Assembly: GCA_023078685.1 (NCBI GenBank)
Contig: JALGAS010000003.1
Coordinates: forward strand, 3,286,001 to 3,350,000
DNA length: 64,000 bases
Direction: 5' to 3'
Source: Neopestalotiopsis rosae
Lineage: Eukaryota; Ascomycota; Sordariomycetes; Amphisphaeriales; Sporocadaceae
Under the pieces are notes generated by a model. It saw only the letters and a program-made list of their open reading frames with translations. It was not told the DNA's origin and did not search any database. Shown here one piece after another: positions 1 to 10,625 of this stretch. The translations under genes were made by a program, and so were the position numbers. The stretch's first letter is position 1; every line of letters begins with the position of its first letter.

Positions 1-2189
1 CGATGTTACATCTCTCATACATAAACACGAGACGGCTTGCGACGATGATTCGGACGACGCGTCCAACTTCGACTACGATTCATACACAGAAGTAGCAGAA
101 GATCTCAAGACCGATACCACTTGCCTGGTTGGACTTAACTCGCTAATAGATCATCCATCACTGGGACCTACGATGGTTGATGAGGCTTCATGTGCTGTAG
201 TGCAACCATGGGAGCTGTACCAACCGTATTGCGATCGAATTAGTAACAGATTCCCAGAAGGCACCAAATGCGTAATCTCTAGACTAGGGAGGGCCAACTA
301 TAACCGGTATATTCGGTGGATTCAAAGAAACAACGAAGTTGACAATGAGCCCCACGAGTCCGAGGAGACCAAAGGAATCGACCGCATACAACAGGAGCAT
401 ACAGTCGTGGCATCCGCTTTTCATGATTCAGGCTTAGGTTCATCAGTTCCAAGCAAATCATCCTATGCGGAGACGGTCATGTCATATGGAACTGACGGCA
501 ACGGCCAAAGCGTACGCGTGCCCCCTTTGAGCGAGGAAGCCAAGCAGGGAGCGCCATTCACATGTGTTGCATGCTTCAAGACTGTGTCCATCAGTAACAA
601 TTCTCTTTGGAAACGCCATCTGTACGAGGATCTCTGTCCGTGGATGTGCCTGGACCCGGAATGTTCATCCGGGAGCCAAGTATTCCGGAGACGCAACGAC
701 TGGATTGCTCATCTCTCTTTCGAGCACCAATTGGCACCTGACTGGGCGTCCTTTACGTGTCCTCTGTGTCGCAGCGAAACCGAGCCGGGAAAGATATCGA
801 TCACCCGGCATCTTGGCAACCATTTGGAAGAGATTGCTCTTGGATCATTACCCTTGCAAACAGAATGGGACAGTGAGAACGACGATAGCACTCATGCTTC
901 TGTATCAAATCAGAGCTCAATACAACAGTTGTCCGGAGAAGGCGACGAAACTGAACATCCGAAAAGACTCGAGGAAGATGCCCAACGAGACCAATATGAA
1001 CAACAACTTACGTTGAAGGGTGAGTATAGTACTACGATCTTTGTGGTCACGCCCTTGATAATCAAGCATATTGACGCTAATGTTACTGTTAGAACAACCA
1101 ATTGTATTTCAAGAGCCAATGAGTTTAGACATGGGACTTCAGCAGCCACGAATATCGAACCTTGGAAATTCGACAGCATCCATGCTACAAAGCGAAGAGC
1201 CTCAGCCCTCAAATGTATCGATGATAGCAGAGGTTTCAGACCAAGAGTCGGAGCCAGATGACTGCTGCGAGATCTGCGGGTATCGTCCCAAGGGAGACCC
1301 TCAGTGGTTCAAAGGCTCAATGGCCAAACATAAGAAGCTGGAACATTCATCGGAACCGCCCAGGATGTACCAATGCACATACCCCGGCTGTACCGCTGCT
1401 TATAAGAACCGACCAGATAATCTGAGGCAACATCAGATTGAGAAGGGTCATTTCGATAATGATGAAAGCCGATCGACCGACAACATTGAATCTACTAGCG
1501 ACAATGACATCTACTTTGATATGTATCAAGCCGGCACATCTGAGCGAGCGGAAAACCATGGTCATTCCCAGCTTCATGAGACTTTGCGGGCAGCACCAAT
1601 CATCACAGGACCCGCGATCAGCGTTATTGCGCGAGCTGCTGAGCCCATCAAAGGTCAAGCTTGGGCATTTCCTGAAGATGAGATTCCAAGCGGAACCTCT
1701 GCAGCTGGCCACCACTTTTACGATGTTGCAGACGAAGATGGTCACATTCCGTTCGTGGTGGATTCTCACGCAGAACGCTGGCATGGAGAACTCAGTGTTT
1801 CAGCCGAGTTCGAGAAGATAGGTGACGTGGATCTTGTCGATCTGGGTACTGCACCCGACCACGTTCCTGTTCCTCTGAGCCGTCTTATTGAATGCGACTT
1901 TCGCGGTTGCCATTACACATATAAGGAATCAGATACGCACAACTACATAAAACATCGCGCCCGCAATCATAAGCAAAAACAGATATTCCGGTGCGAATTT
2001 CCCGGTTGCGACCGCTCGTACAAAAACAGAAAGGACAATCTGCAGAAGCATCAAAGGATCTCGCATCAGAACACATCGATTGGTCGCGTTCTCGGAGTCA
2101 AGGGTGATGGCAAAGTCAGGAAGAGGAACATATCCACAGGTCCCAGCCAAGCATATAAAGACGAAACCAGCACAGGAATAATTGAGTAG
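1..2189 (+). CDS. C2H2 zinc-finger protein, 5'-truncated by window edge
   Basis: The reading frame is open from base 2, so the start lies outside the window; about 704 residues are visible. One intron, 1020-1092 (GTGAGT...TTAG, branch GCTAAT), joins two frames in phase 1. The first part has the motif SLIDHPSLGPT and then a cysteine/histidine block (CVACFK, then CxxxxC and CPLC..HLGNHLEEIALGSLP). This block is typical of a large family of ascomycete C2H2 proteins often annotated as NLR- or ankyrin-associated. The second exon carries four more finger-like units: CCEICGY, YQCTYPGCTAAYKNRPDNL, IECDFRGC and FRCEFPGCDRSYKNRKDNL. These resemble one another, which suggests internal duplication. The DNA or protein target is unknown. 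A nuclear regulatory role is inferred only from the fingers. Confidence is high for the family and low for function. Confidence 0.85.
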
Positions 2190-2204
2190 ATGCACTCATT
2201 TGGT

Positions 2205-2240
<36 letters not shown>

Positions 2241-2810
2241 ATTTCAAAGGCTTTAATGACACTTATCCAGAGCCATATGTCTTGAAGGTCACAAATGCAG
2301 AGACGTTAGATCCCCGGCGGCTTCATGTCCAGCTCGACACCAACAAGAGCAGAACGACCTATGTAGATACGCCAAGAAATTTTATTTGTCCAATTACCAG
2401 CCATGAGACCTGATTGTTCTCTTCACTAAGCCTACTGAAGAGGAAACATTTCTGGAATGAAACAAATCAGCATTCGATGGGGTTACAGAGGATACGTAGG
2501 CGTTTGCTCTGGAAATCAAATGACCTGGTAATCTTTCTTCCTTACGAAGGCATCGTTCATCAATTGTTGGCCCATTTCGCCATGAGATCTAAGCCTGAGA
2601 CTTAAAGATCAAATCTGACGGTCTAAGTGTAAATGAGTGGCAGCATATATTGATCATGCTATGACATGATAAGTCAAATTTTAGTGTCTTATCCCACTTG
2701 TAATGAACGACATAAGTGTAGATATTGCTGATCTCTCATTTCCCATCCATTCAGCATCGAAACCTGAGTTTAGCCCATTCCATAGGCGCAATTATCCGGC
2801 TTTGTGTATC
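2190..2810. other. Intergenic; possible coding remnant 2237-2413
   Basis: Apart from the G run, this holds a frame open from directly after the Gs (2237) to a TGA at 2411-2413. It gives 58 residues without a start codon (begins QYFKGFNDTYPEPYVLK) and has a protein-like composition. It matches nothing I recognise. The rest, to 2810, is A+T-rich with no supported gene. It should include the 3' end of the minus-strand SMP gene. Confidence 0.4.
2205..2236. repeat. 32-base poly-G run
   Basis: An uninterrupted run of 32 G lies 15 bases after the stop codon of the C2H2 gene. It is by far the longest homopolymer in the window. A run this long could form stacked G-quadruplexes, or it may be an assembly or sequencing artefact such as a gap fill or polymerase slippage. 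Confidence 0.95.
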
Positions 2811-3064
2811 CTACTTCTTCCCGGTGTTGGCCCCATTGCCAGAGCCCGTGTTTCCGCCCGCCGATCCAGTTCCCTGTCCTCCAGCTGCAGCATTGCGGTC
2901 GCCGGCGGATTGAGCTCTCGCAGCAAATCCTCCCGAAGACATGTCTTTGCCGCCAAGGGCCTTTCATTTGTCAGTCTGTGTACCCATTGGAGGAGGAGAA
3001 TGTGCACTACCTGGCCGGATTGGATCCTCTCAGAATCAGCCTTGGTCATCTCGTTCTTTGGCAT
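2811..3064 (-). CDS. Small SMP-type (seed maturation protein-like) protein, 67 aa
   Basis: Two exons on the minus strand: 3064-3011 and 2960-2811. The 50-nt intron (2961-3010) has GT...AG and a CTGAC branch site. The join is phase 0, and the protein is 18 + 49 residues. The N-terminus MPKNEMTKADSERIQS is followed by GGKDMSSGGFAARAQSAGD and a Gly/Asn/Ser-rich tail ending NTGKK. This matches the small fungal proteins with an SMP domain (named after plant seed-maturation proteins), which are hydrophilic and linked with stress or dormancy. The exact role is unknown. The start ATG has CACCAAC before it. It is not visible as a single open frame, because reading through the intron shifts the frame. 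Confidence 0.8.
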
Positions 3065-4944
3065 GTTGGTGGTATTGACGTGGTCAAGTAATGTGTTTTT
3101 AGTAGAATTGTTCGTTGGAAATAATCTGATGAATGATGTTTCCCGATGTAAAAGTATTCGGTCAAAGTAGTTGAAGAGAGCTTCTATATATACTCGTGGC
3201 AGCCTCGCATTCCGAGCCTCATGGAATCAACCCGATATCGTACAACTTCCAAATCAAGCCTGATAGCCAGATGTGTATTTGAAAATGATCACAGGATGAC
3301 ACGGGACGTCTAGATACTCTACGAAAAGAAAAGATAAGACGTCGTGATGCCTCAATGAAGGTTGTACAAGGCGACCAAGCCGGCGCCTCAATGCCAGAGG
3401 TCTACCATCTCGGCAAGGAGATGTGAGCAAAGCGAAGGACTTTTTCATCAATTGCCGAACGTTGATGACGAGGCCTGATAACATCTTCCCTTTGAGCGGT
3501 GTGATAATAATTTTAAGTTGGCATTAGGGGAGGCCTACCAGAACATCGCGACGAGATTCGTCCACAATGACGGCCCCAAATCTTCGGTGAGAGACGCAAA
3601 TGCACGTCCGGGAAGATCTCAAGCCTCGTAACAGCAACGATCTCGGCAGTTATACTCGAGCGCACCACGATGGCAATAACAGTTTTCTTTCTTGAGACAG
3701 TGTCAAGTACCGGCCGCGTCCTGAGGTGGTTTGCGGTTCTCGATATTGTGAGATGATTTCGAGTTCAATATCCCATAAGAACACACGTAATCGTGCCTTT
3801 TCTCAACCAATGCTCCCAAGACAATGGTGATAGAAGAGACCATGATATAGTATAGTAAAAAATATTTAGATATCGATCGTCCCGATAGAAAATGTTTACC
3901 CAGGAAAAGGGCAGCGAAATTCCTAGACTTCTAAAGTTACAAGCTAAACGCCAAGTGATAAGACACCACACAAGGACGAAGGGCATAATGCACAAAGTGG
4001 CTTGGCGATAGTTACCTGCAGTAGATACACTATCGCAGCGCTTAGAGTCAGTGTTCACTTTACGATTTGCTTTGTGTCAAGTCCCAAGATATGTTTCGAG
4101 AGCCGACGAAAACTACCTAGGTACCTAAATATAGTTCGAGGACCCGCGGATTCGGCACCGCGCTTAACTCATGCGGGATCCCTGCCGAAATAGAGAATCG
4201 TTATTTTACTCATCTCCACACGATAAGACTGAGGAAATCGTCACTTTCATCTCATCGATTGCGATGTTTAGCCACGAGATACGCAACATACCATTTGGTT
4301 CGCCCTGTCCTCATGTTTCACAACTCACTAAGCTTAAATCTGGTTCATGTAGGACAGACAAGAACATCTTTATGCGGCCGGCAATGCACCCCGCCTTCGG
4401 GTGCGGCCGTCGTCAACTCTCCCGAGAACCGTGACGTGCCATGGCATGCCATGCCCACTGCCGGCTGCTTGCATGTGATGTCCTAAAGAAGGGAAACTAT
4501 GACGAGAGAATTGCTCAGGTGAGAACTAACAAACTTCAATATCACATACCTCGAGACTCCCCGCACAAAAAAAAGAGAGCGGGAAAAGAGTTGCGTCAAT
4601 GCTCGTGGGTCGAATTCTGGGGCCAGTTTGTCTGTTGGTTCGACGGACCAGGAATCTTGTGCTTAACCTTGACAGGGCTGGCCAATGACAGGCGTGCGCG
4701 CCTCGCCTGGCATTCCTAAAAAGCATATGTACCAACATTCCAGCTGCATGTCAGTCATGTACGGAAAATTGCAATTTGAGTTTAAAAGGAAAGCCGCCCA
4801 CGCCGCTGGCCGCATCTCGTCTGTCATCTATCCTACATTAGCTCACTTTCTCTTTCGGGTTCAATTATAATATCCTGACAGTCGCTCGTTTGAACACCTC
4901 ACATCTATTTACTTCACCATATAAGCAACGATCTCATATTCAAC
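3065..4944. other. Intergenic, 1.9 kb, no supported gene
   Basis: Only short frames without family features were seen on either strand. A perfect 14-bp palindrome, CATGGCATGCCATG, is at 4440-4453. CACCATATAAGC at 4915-4926 and a TATAATAT-like stretch near 4866 probably belong to the promoter and leader of the secreted-protein gene that follows. Confidence 0.5.
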
Positions 4945-5436
4945 ATGCGTGTACTATTTCAGTCCTCTATACTACGGCTATTGGTGTTGTGGTGTTTTGT
5001 CGGCATGACGCTGGCACAAATCGAAGGAGTAAGTAGACTCTATATCCCTACTTTGCGCATGCGAGGCTGTACACGGATCTGCTTACGGGCATGCCATCTG
5101 CCGAAGCCCCTGCTCCTGAACGCCACAACGTTCTTCTGAGAAGGATTTATTGCTAACTTTGCTTTTCTATAGCTCTGTGTAGCTGGTACCGAGTTAGTCA
5201 TCAACAGCAAAGATCCCACTGGTTGCGGGAGTGCCGGCGCGTGTCGATATAATAAAGACGGTGAAGCAGACACTTTGGCTTGCTGTACGGGCGGCAGTAA
5301 GGTCAGTAACACTTTGGAAGATCTACTTTGGCATCAACGATCTTGTTGCATTCAAGCGACCGAGCTAACATGCGAATAGTGCTCGAGATCTGGCACCGAA
5401 TGTTTAATACGAGGAGTGCATAGCTTTTGCCGGTAG
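4945..5436 (+). CDS. Small secreted eight-cysteine protein, 89 aa
   Basis: Three exons, 4945-5028, 5173-5301 and 5380-5436, all joined in phase 0. Introns are 144 nt (GTAAGT...ATAG) and 78 nt (GTCAGT...ATAG, branch GCTAAC). The N-terminus MRVLFQSSILRLLVLWCFVG followed by MTLAQ is a clear signal peptide, with cleavage likely after Ala24. The mature protein has exactly eight cysteines, at 30, 46, 52, 65, 66, 72, 79 and 88, including an adjacent CC pair. Secretion and disulphide bonding are inferred from this pattern. It fits the general class of small secreted cysteine-rich fungal proteins (effector-like, antimicrobial-like or hydrophobin-like in size). The spacing with one CC pair is not that of a class I or II hydrophobin, which has two. 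No family is recognised. Confidence 0.75.
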
Positions 5437-6276
5437 CACATCATATAAGGACAATTTTCTGAACACGAGTCGATGATAGGATGTTGGAATAGAGCATAGA
5501 ATGATAGCTCGCCCATCAGTGCTTTGGGCTGGCGCATAGGTCTGGGGATAGATGGCCTTTACCAGTACGATAGATGTACGAATACCTCGCGGTTCGACAG
5601 TTATATAATAGTTCAATGTTAATGACTCAAATTCATGATCTCAAGGCCATTCAAGTATAAGCGCTGTAATGGTCGTGCTGGCGAAATTTTACGTCTCTCG
5701 GCATGCCTAGCTTTCTTGCCATGCCTCCACAACACAAGCTGCCGAGAGAACAATCTAAATAGACTGCCGATTTTGAATAGATTGTTCAGATGGATCCCTA
5801 TCAGCTATCCGCCAAAGCTACCCGCCTGCCCGCTGCCAGTGGGGGTCGGCGCGGGCGCTAACCAGGGACCTTGATGAGCTAAATGTGGCCGCGCCCCACC
5901 CTAGAGCCTCCACCTGTCTTTGTCCGGCTGAAGGTCAACCTAAACTCGACCTACGTAACACCTACCCTTCTTTCTTTGTTCAGCTGATTGTCATTGCGGA
6001 CTGGCCATGGATTGTTCACTTCTACCCTTGTACTTTTGAATATTCGATTCACTGATTTCCTTTTCGGTCGACTTGCGCCTACAGTAGTTACAAACTTACG
6101 GGCGATCAGAAGCCATTGGATCTTTGCGCGTCCCATTTAGCTCCGGATCCTCTCCAGTAATCATCCGCATCGCGACTCGACAACACTCGAATTCTACAAC
6201 AATTCAATCCTCATCTACAACACAACCTACACCCATCTTCTCGTTGCGCACAAGAAGCGCCAAAGATATTGTTACA
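5437..6276. other. Intergenic plus Elongin A leader
   Basis: No gene was seen. The last 250 bases are pyrimidine-rich on the plus strand and lead into the first ATG of the Elongin A gene, so they probably hold its promoter and 5' UTR. Confidence 0.5.
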
Positions 6277-7776
6277 ATGCCGACAAAGTCCTTGGCAGAA
6301 CTCTGCACGGCAGTATGCCTGAAGAACATTCGAGGTAAGTCAGAACAAGGGATTCAGGGACACGATTCACTGCATTTGTATCTATTCAAATGATGCCTCT
6401 TTGCTTCTATTCACTGCTGCTCCTACCATACAGAGCCTCTCAATCATGTCTTTCATTTACCTGCAGCATCTTTCACTTTCATCTCCGGGCCCGTCCTTTA
6501 TTCCACAAGCACAACTTCACTATTCACCATGTCGCTCTCTCCCGACGATGGCGGCCTTGGACGCGCCCGCAGCGCCCTTCGAGCATTGAACCTTTCTGAC
6601 CAGCTACTAGAAATCACCGATATCGGCGGACTTCCCTACGACACTGTTCGCCCCATTCTCATGAAAATCGACAATGCCGCTCAACTGCACGCCATCGAGC
6701 AGAATTGCCCCCACATCGCCGAGTGGGATGAGGAGTGTTGGCGACGGTTGATCAAGAAGCACTACCCCGTCCTCGATTCCCAGCACGGCACGGTACCTCG
6801 AAATCCGGCTTCATGGCACAAGGTGTACGCAAAGTACGCAAAGATTACTGCCGAGGCCAAGGCTGAAGCTGAAGCCAAGTTGCGCGCCGCTTTCGCTGGC
6901 ATCAACAAGAAGAAGCAAGAGTCGCAAAGCACCATTGAGAACATCAGATCGCTGCCTCGCCCTCCGCGAGATGTCAGAACGGTCGGCAGAAAGGAAGCTC
7001 AAGGTCGTAGAGGTGGCAGCAATGATACTGGTGAACTTCGCTGGACGGCCGGCTCTCGTACCAAGACGACTTCTGGCGCCAGTGTCATGCGCAAGGTGAA
7101 GCGCGAAGCCGCTGAAGTTGCGGCCCGGAACAAACTGATGACTCCCAATGGACAACTGCTTGTCAGACAAGGCCAAATCAAGCGTGCGCCGCAAGGCATG
7201 GTACATGAGCAAGCAGTCAAGCGCAATCCAGCGCTCAAAATCCGGCCCCAGGTTGCTCGCCGTCCTGAAGACGAGGAGCACGATCGTGCAATGAGGGAGC
7301 GCGAGGCTCGCCTTTTGAAGCTCAAGGCCAAGGGCGCTTCGATTCTTGAAGACTCGGATGTCGACGACGACGAGACTAACGATTACTATGGCGGCGGCGG
7401 CCGTGGCGGAGCACTTACCGTTGATCACTTGGAGGATCTATTTGACGACGAGCCCGCCAAGCCCCAGCGACCGCAGAAGGCCGCCTTACCTGGCAAGAGA
7501 CTCTTGTCAAATGCGCATGGAACGTCTGCTCCTTCAAAGGTGTACAGAGCATCCGGCGCCACGAGCTCAAGCTCAAGCAACAGACCGAGCAATACCAACC
7601 GCTCAGATGCCAGGCCGGTCAATCGTTCGCCCCCGTCAAAGTCTGCGTATATCCCCAACAGCCCACCCAAGTCGGCACCTACCACCGTCACCTCTCCAGA
7701 GCCAAAGAAGATGCCAATGAAGCGCAAGGCCGTGGACGTTTTTATGAAGCCGAAAGCAAAGACTCAGCGAAGATAA
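6277..7776 (+). CDS. ELA1: Elongin A (RNA polymerase II elongation factor SIII subunit A)
   Basis: Two exons, 6277-6334 and 6611-7776, give 407 aa. The 276-nt intron runs GTAAGT...CTAG, phase 1. The upstream ATG was chosen because splicing rebuilds the family N-terminus: MPTKSLAELCTAVCLKNIRE, then ITDIGGLPYDTVRPILMKID. The first exon holds a near-consensus BC-box (SLxxxCxxx) for binding Elongin C. The following segment is the F-box-like Elongin A domain, and SWHKVYAKYAKI is also typical. The remainder is basic and low-complexity, ending VFMKPKAKTQRR. In fungi the protein is an adaptor of a cullin ubiquitin ligase that removes stalled RNA polymerase II. A second in-frame ATG at 6529, with CACCATG context, lies inside the intron (see findings). 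The gene converges on NEDD8. Confidence 0.9.
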
Positions 7777-8449
7777 TGGGTCACACGATCTAGATAAAGT
7801 CACGATTGACGGCTACTCTTCCAGACATCTCTGGACGTATACACAACAACATGAAGTTACAAGGCATTGCATAGGCGTTTAGGAAGAAGGACATGACCAT
7901 TTTCAGAGCGATTCATAGGGAGGTTGCATCTATTTTGCTTTGTTTTGCAGCATATTGGCCAGCACGTCAAGGGAGTTTTACGAGAATTTCTCAAGGATCA
8001 GCATCATCGCGAAGAGGATCATACAGACATACTAGGACAAGAGATTCTAAGGTAATGAAATCAATCAATTGATGTCTATTGTGCTTGTTTGATCATGAAA
8101 TGCCAACCGTACGTCGCGAATCCGCGAACGCCAAATATCGCGAGGATACCATCAGCACCTTTCCCAATGTCCAGCCGTTTGGTCCTGAATTACTGTCAAG
8201 GACTACCGGCTCCATCTATGTTGAGTAAACCGTGGACTTGAGATATTCCCCCCTATGCCATTCACAAGCCTCCACGAAAGCAGCGTTTACTGCTATCATG
8301 TATCCGGACTCCATTCTGACCTCCTGGTACTGCCATTCTGCGCCAAGTCGATGCCGTGACTGATTTCTTATTCGCTTGAAAGGGATATCGCAGAGAGACA
8401 AGCCATGATCTGCCATCAAATCGAGTTGCAATGGTAAATTTTCGCAAAT
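7777..8449. other. Convergent 3' intergenic region
   Basis: This lies between the stops of Elongin A and NEDD8. It should contain both 3' UTRs and polyadenylation sites. No gene was recognised. Confidence 0.5.
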
Positions 8450-9048
8450 TTATTGACCGCCACGGAGCGCCAGAACCAAGTGAAGTGTTGCGCCACCTTC
8501 GAGCTCGTACTCGCTTGCCGTCTTGTCGTCGACCCTGTACAAGTAAACGTCGTGTCAGTAATGGTACTATCCCCCTGATCCCAAGTCATACGGCTTTGGG
8601 GCCCTTCTTTAGATTTCCAACGTACATTTGCTTGCCACCGTAAATCAGACGCTGCTGGACTGGCGGGATACCCTCCTTCTCCTCGACCTTTTCCTTGATC
8701 TGGGAGACCTGCGGCAGAAGACATATTAGCATTCGAAGATTTGAGTATAATGTTCCTAGAACGTTTGCCAGGAATGACGCGCCCGGCGCAACGGAAGGCT
8801 GTCTCCTCCACGAACGGGCGGGCAGCCGTTGCGCCTCCTCAGCGATCGACCCCAGGGAGAGGCGTCGGGTAATGTTTCGTCAGAGAAAAGCGTACCTTGT
8901 AGTCGGACTCGATATCCAGCTCGATCTCCTTGCCGGTGAGGGTGCGGACCCTGTGTGATACGCCGGTTAGCATACGTGAGAGTAATGGGCGGTCCTGGAG
9001 CCTGGTTAGCGACACCGCGGGATGGCGGGGTTCTTACTTGATGAGCAT
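8450..9048 (-). CDS. RUB1: NEDD8/Rub1 ubiquitin-like modifier
   Basis: Four minus-strand exons: 9048-9038 (only 11 nt), 8950-8896, 8708-8626 and 8534-8450. Introns are 87, 187 and 91 nt, and the protein is 77 aa. The spliced protein starts [18 protein letters not shown], continues with [20 protein letters not shown] and ends [11 protein letters not shown]. Ala72 in place of the ubiquitin Arg72 marks it as NEDD8, not ubiquitin. One residue (Gln77) follows Gly-Gly, so the precursor must be trimmed before activation by the Ula1-Uba3 E1. NEDD8 modifies cullins and activates cullin-RING ligases. No single frame reveals this gene; it appears only on splicing. Confidence 0.95.
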
Positions 9049-9587
9049 GTTGGCGGTGTTCTGATTCGACTATGGGAGATCTATTGGAGGCAGTTTCGGC
9101 GTCTTGTTGTGGTGGATTATGTATGGGCGTTTCTTGAATGTATAAATCTCAGTTTTGGTACAAGTCAAGTTGCGAGTCAGGAATGTCGGTCGTGAAAGAT
9201 GCCTCAGTCAATGCGAGAAGGCAGCTGCCCGGCCGTGCCTATGGTGGGGTGATCGGCGGGACTGGAGGTGACACCCCACATTTAAACCCGGCGTTCGGAT
9301 GACGGTCACTTGAATGATTACTTTATCCTAGTTCCTGTTTGTAGACATATATTGACTATTATTGGGTCAGTACGAGTATCATATATTCAGACATCTCTAC
9401 GGGACACAACGGTACTGTCTTGTCGAGTTTTTCATGTTTATAATGCTCACAGATGCCTGAAAGTCGACTCGTCATTGCCGTGAGAAGAGTTGTTCAACTC
9501 CTCAGTCATTCCTCAATTTTACAGTGATTATTACTTAGAGTACAGTGGAGATTCGTTTTGTTCCCTTATAAATAAAAGCCAATGCTT
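9049..9587. other. Intergenic: NEDD8 promoter and prohibitin-2 3' end
   Basis: Both flanking genes run on the minus strand. A TTTAAA box at 9281-9286 is a possible core-promoter element for NEDD8. Nothing else was recognised. Confidence 0.4.
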
Positions 9588-10625
9588 CTATTGCTTCTTG
9601 TTGTCGTCGCCAAAGACGTTCAGGCCCAGACCTTCCGAGTCAAGCATGAGTCTGTTCCTGCCGCCAGCCTCTTGGAGCTGTTGTGCGATAATACGGGCGT
9701 TTTCAATCTTCTTGAGTTCGACGTAGGCCTTGCTCTTCTTGATGGCTTCACCAATGAGTTCGGCTGATCGAGCCTCACCCTGTGCCTTGACAACCATGGC
9801 CTGCTTCTCCTGACGGGCCTTGTCAACGACGAATGCTGCTCTCTGAGCCTCCTGCTGGGCAACCTGCTTGGCCTCAACGGCAGCAGTGAATTCGGGAGAG
9901 AAGGCAAGGTGCTGAAAAGTATTAGTGATGTTCTTCATGATCATAGCATGCATTACTCACAGTCAGCGAGACGTCATCCAGAAGAATGTTGAATCTCGCA
10001 GCTCGTTTCGACAGGTTCTCTCTGACTAATCTGGCCACCATCTCACGCTGTGTAATCAACTGACTGGCATTGAACTGAGCAACAACGCTCTTCAACACCT
10101 CGTTGACAATAGAAGGAAGAACTCTCTCGTCATAGTCCTGGCCTAGTGTTCTGTAAATCTGCGGCAGAGCAGCAACCTCTGGCCTGGAGAGGACACGGCA
10201 TGTGATGTTGACCATTTGCAGATCCTTGGTACCGGTCAAGGAGGACACGTTTCTCGGCTTTGCACGAACATCGTATGTGATGGGGGTCTCGAGCCAGGGG
10301 AGCATAAAGTGAGTACCTATAATCCAATTAGTAACCGGGACATGTCTTGCATCTTGAGCTCCGGGCGAGCCGCCATACCTTCACTGTAAATCTCCTTGCT
10401 CACACCGCCAATACGGGTGTACTTGATCGCTCTGTGACCACCATCGACGTTGAAGAGAGAGTTTTGCAACAAGATGGCACCACCAATACCGAGGGTGACA
10501 ATTGCGGCAGCACCAAGACCTGGTCCTCCGCCGCCACCGCCGCCAAAGGGAACGCGACGGCGGTTCTGTAGCGCAAAACGCCTGGCGCGTTCAGCGTACT
10601 CTTCTATTGGTGACCTGTTGGACAT
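9588..10625 (-). CDS. PHB2: Prohibitin-2, mitochondrial inner membrane scaffold
   Basis: Three exons, 10625-10379, 10316-9961 and 9911-9588, give 308 aa. Introns are 62 and 49 nt, both GT-AG. The N-terminus is basic ([16 protein letters not shown]) with a glycine run, followed by a transmembrane segment at about residues 37-53. The SPFH/prohibitin domain follows ([33 protein letters not shown]), then an Ala/Gln/Lys-rich coiled coil ([20 protein letters not shown]) and a conserved tail ([16 protein letters not shown]). Prohibitins 1 and 2 form ring complexes in the mitochondrial inner membrane that stabilise respiratory subunits and regulate the m-AAA protease. The start was placed at [10 protein letters not shown]; an in-frame ATG at 10739 would add 38 residues that do not look conserved. 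Confidence 0.95.

Noticed and set aside
2703..3170. 155-codon plus-strand frame
   Set aside because: It overlaps the spliced SMP-type gene on the other strand, which has a conserved motif; this frame has none.
4440..4453. CATGGCATGCCATG palindrome as a regulatory operator
   Set aside because: Made of overlapping common CATG/GGC units, far (about 490 bases) from the nearest start; chance is enough to explain it.
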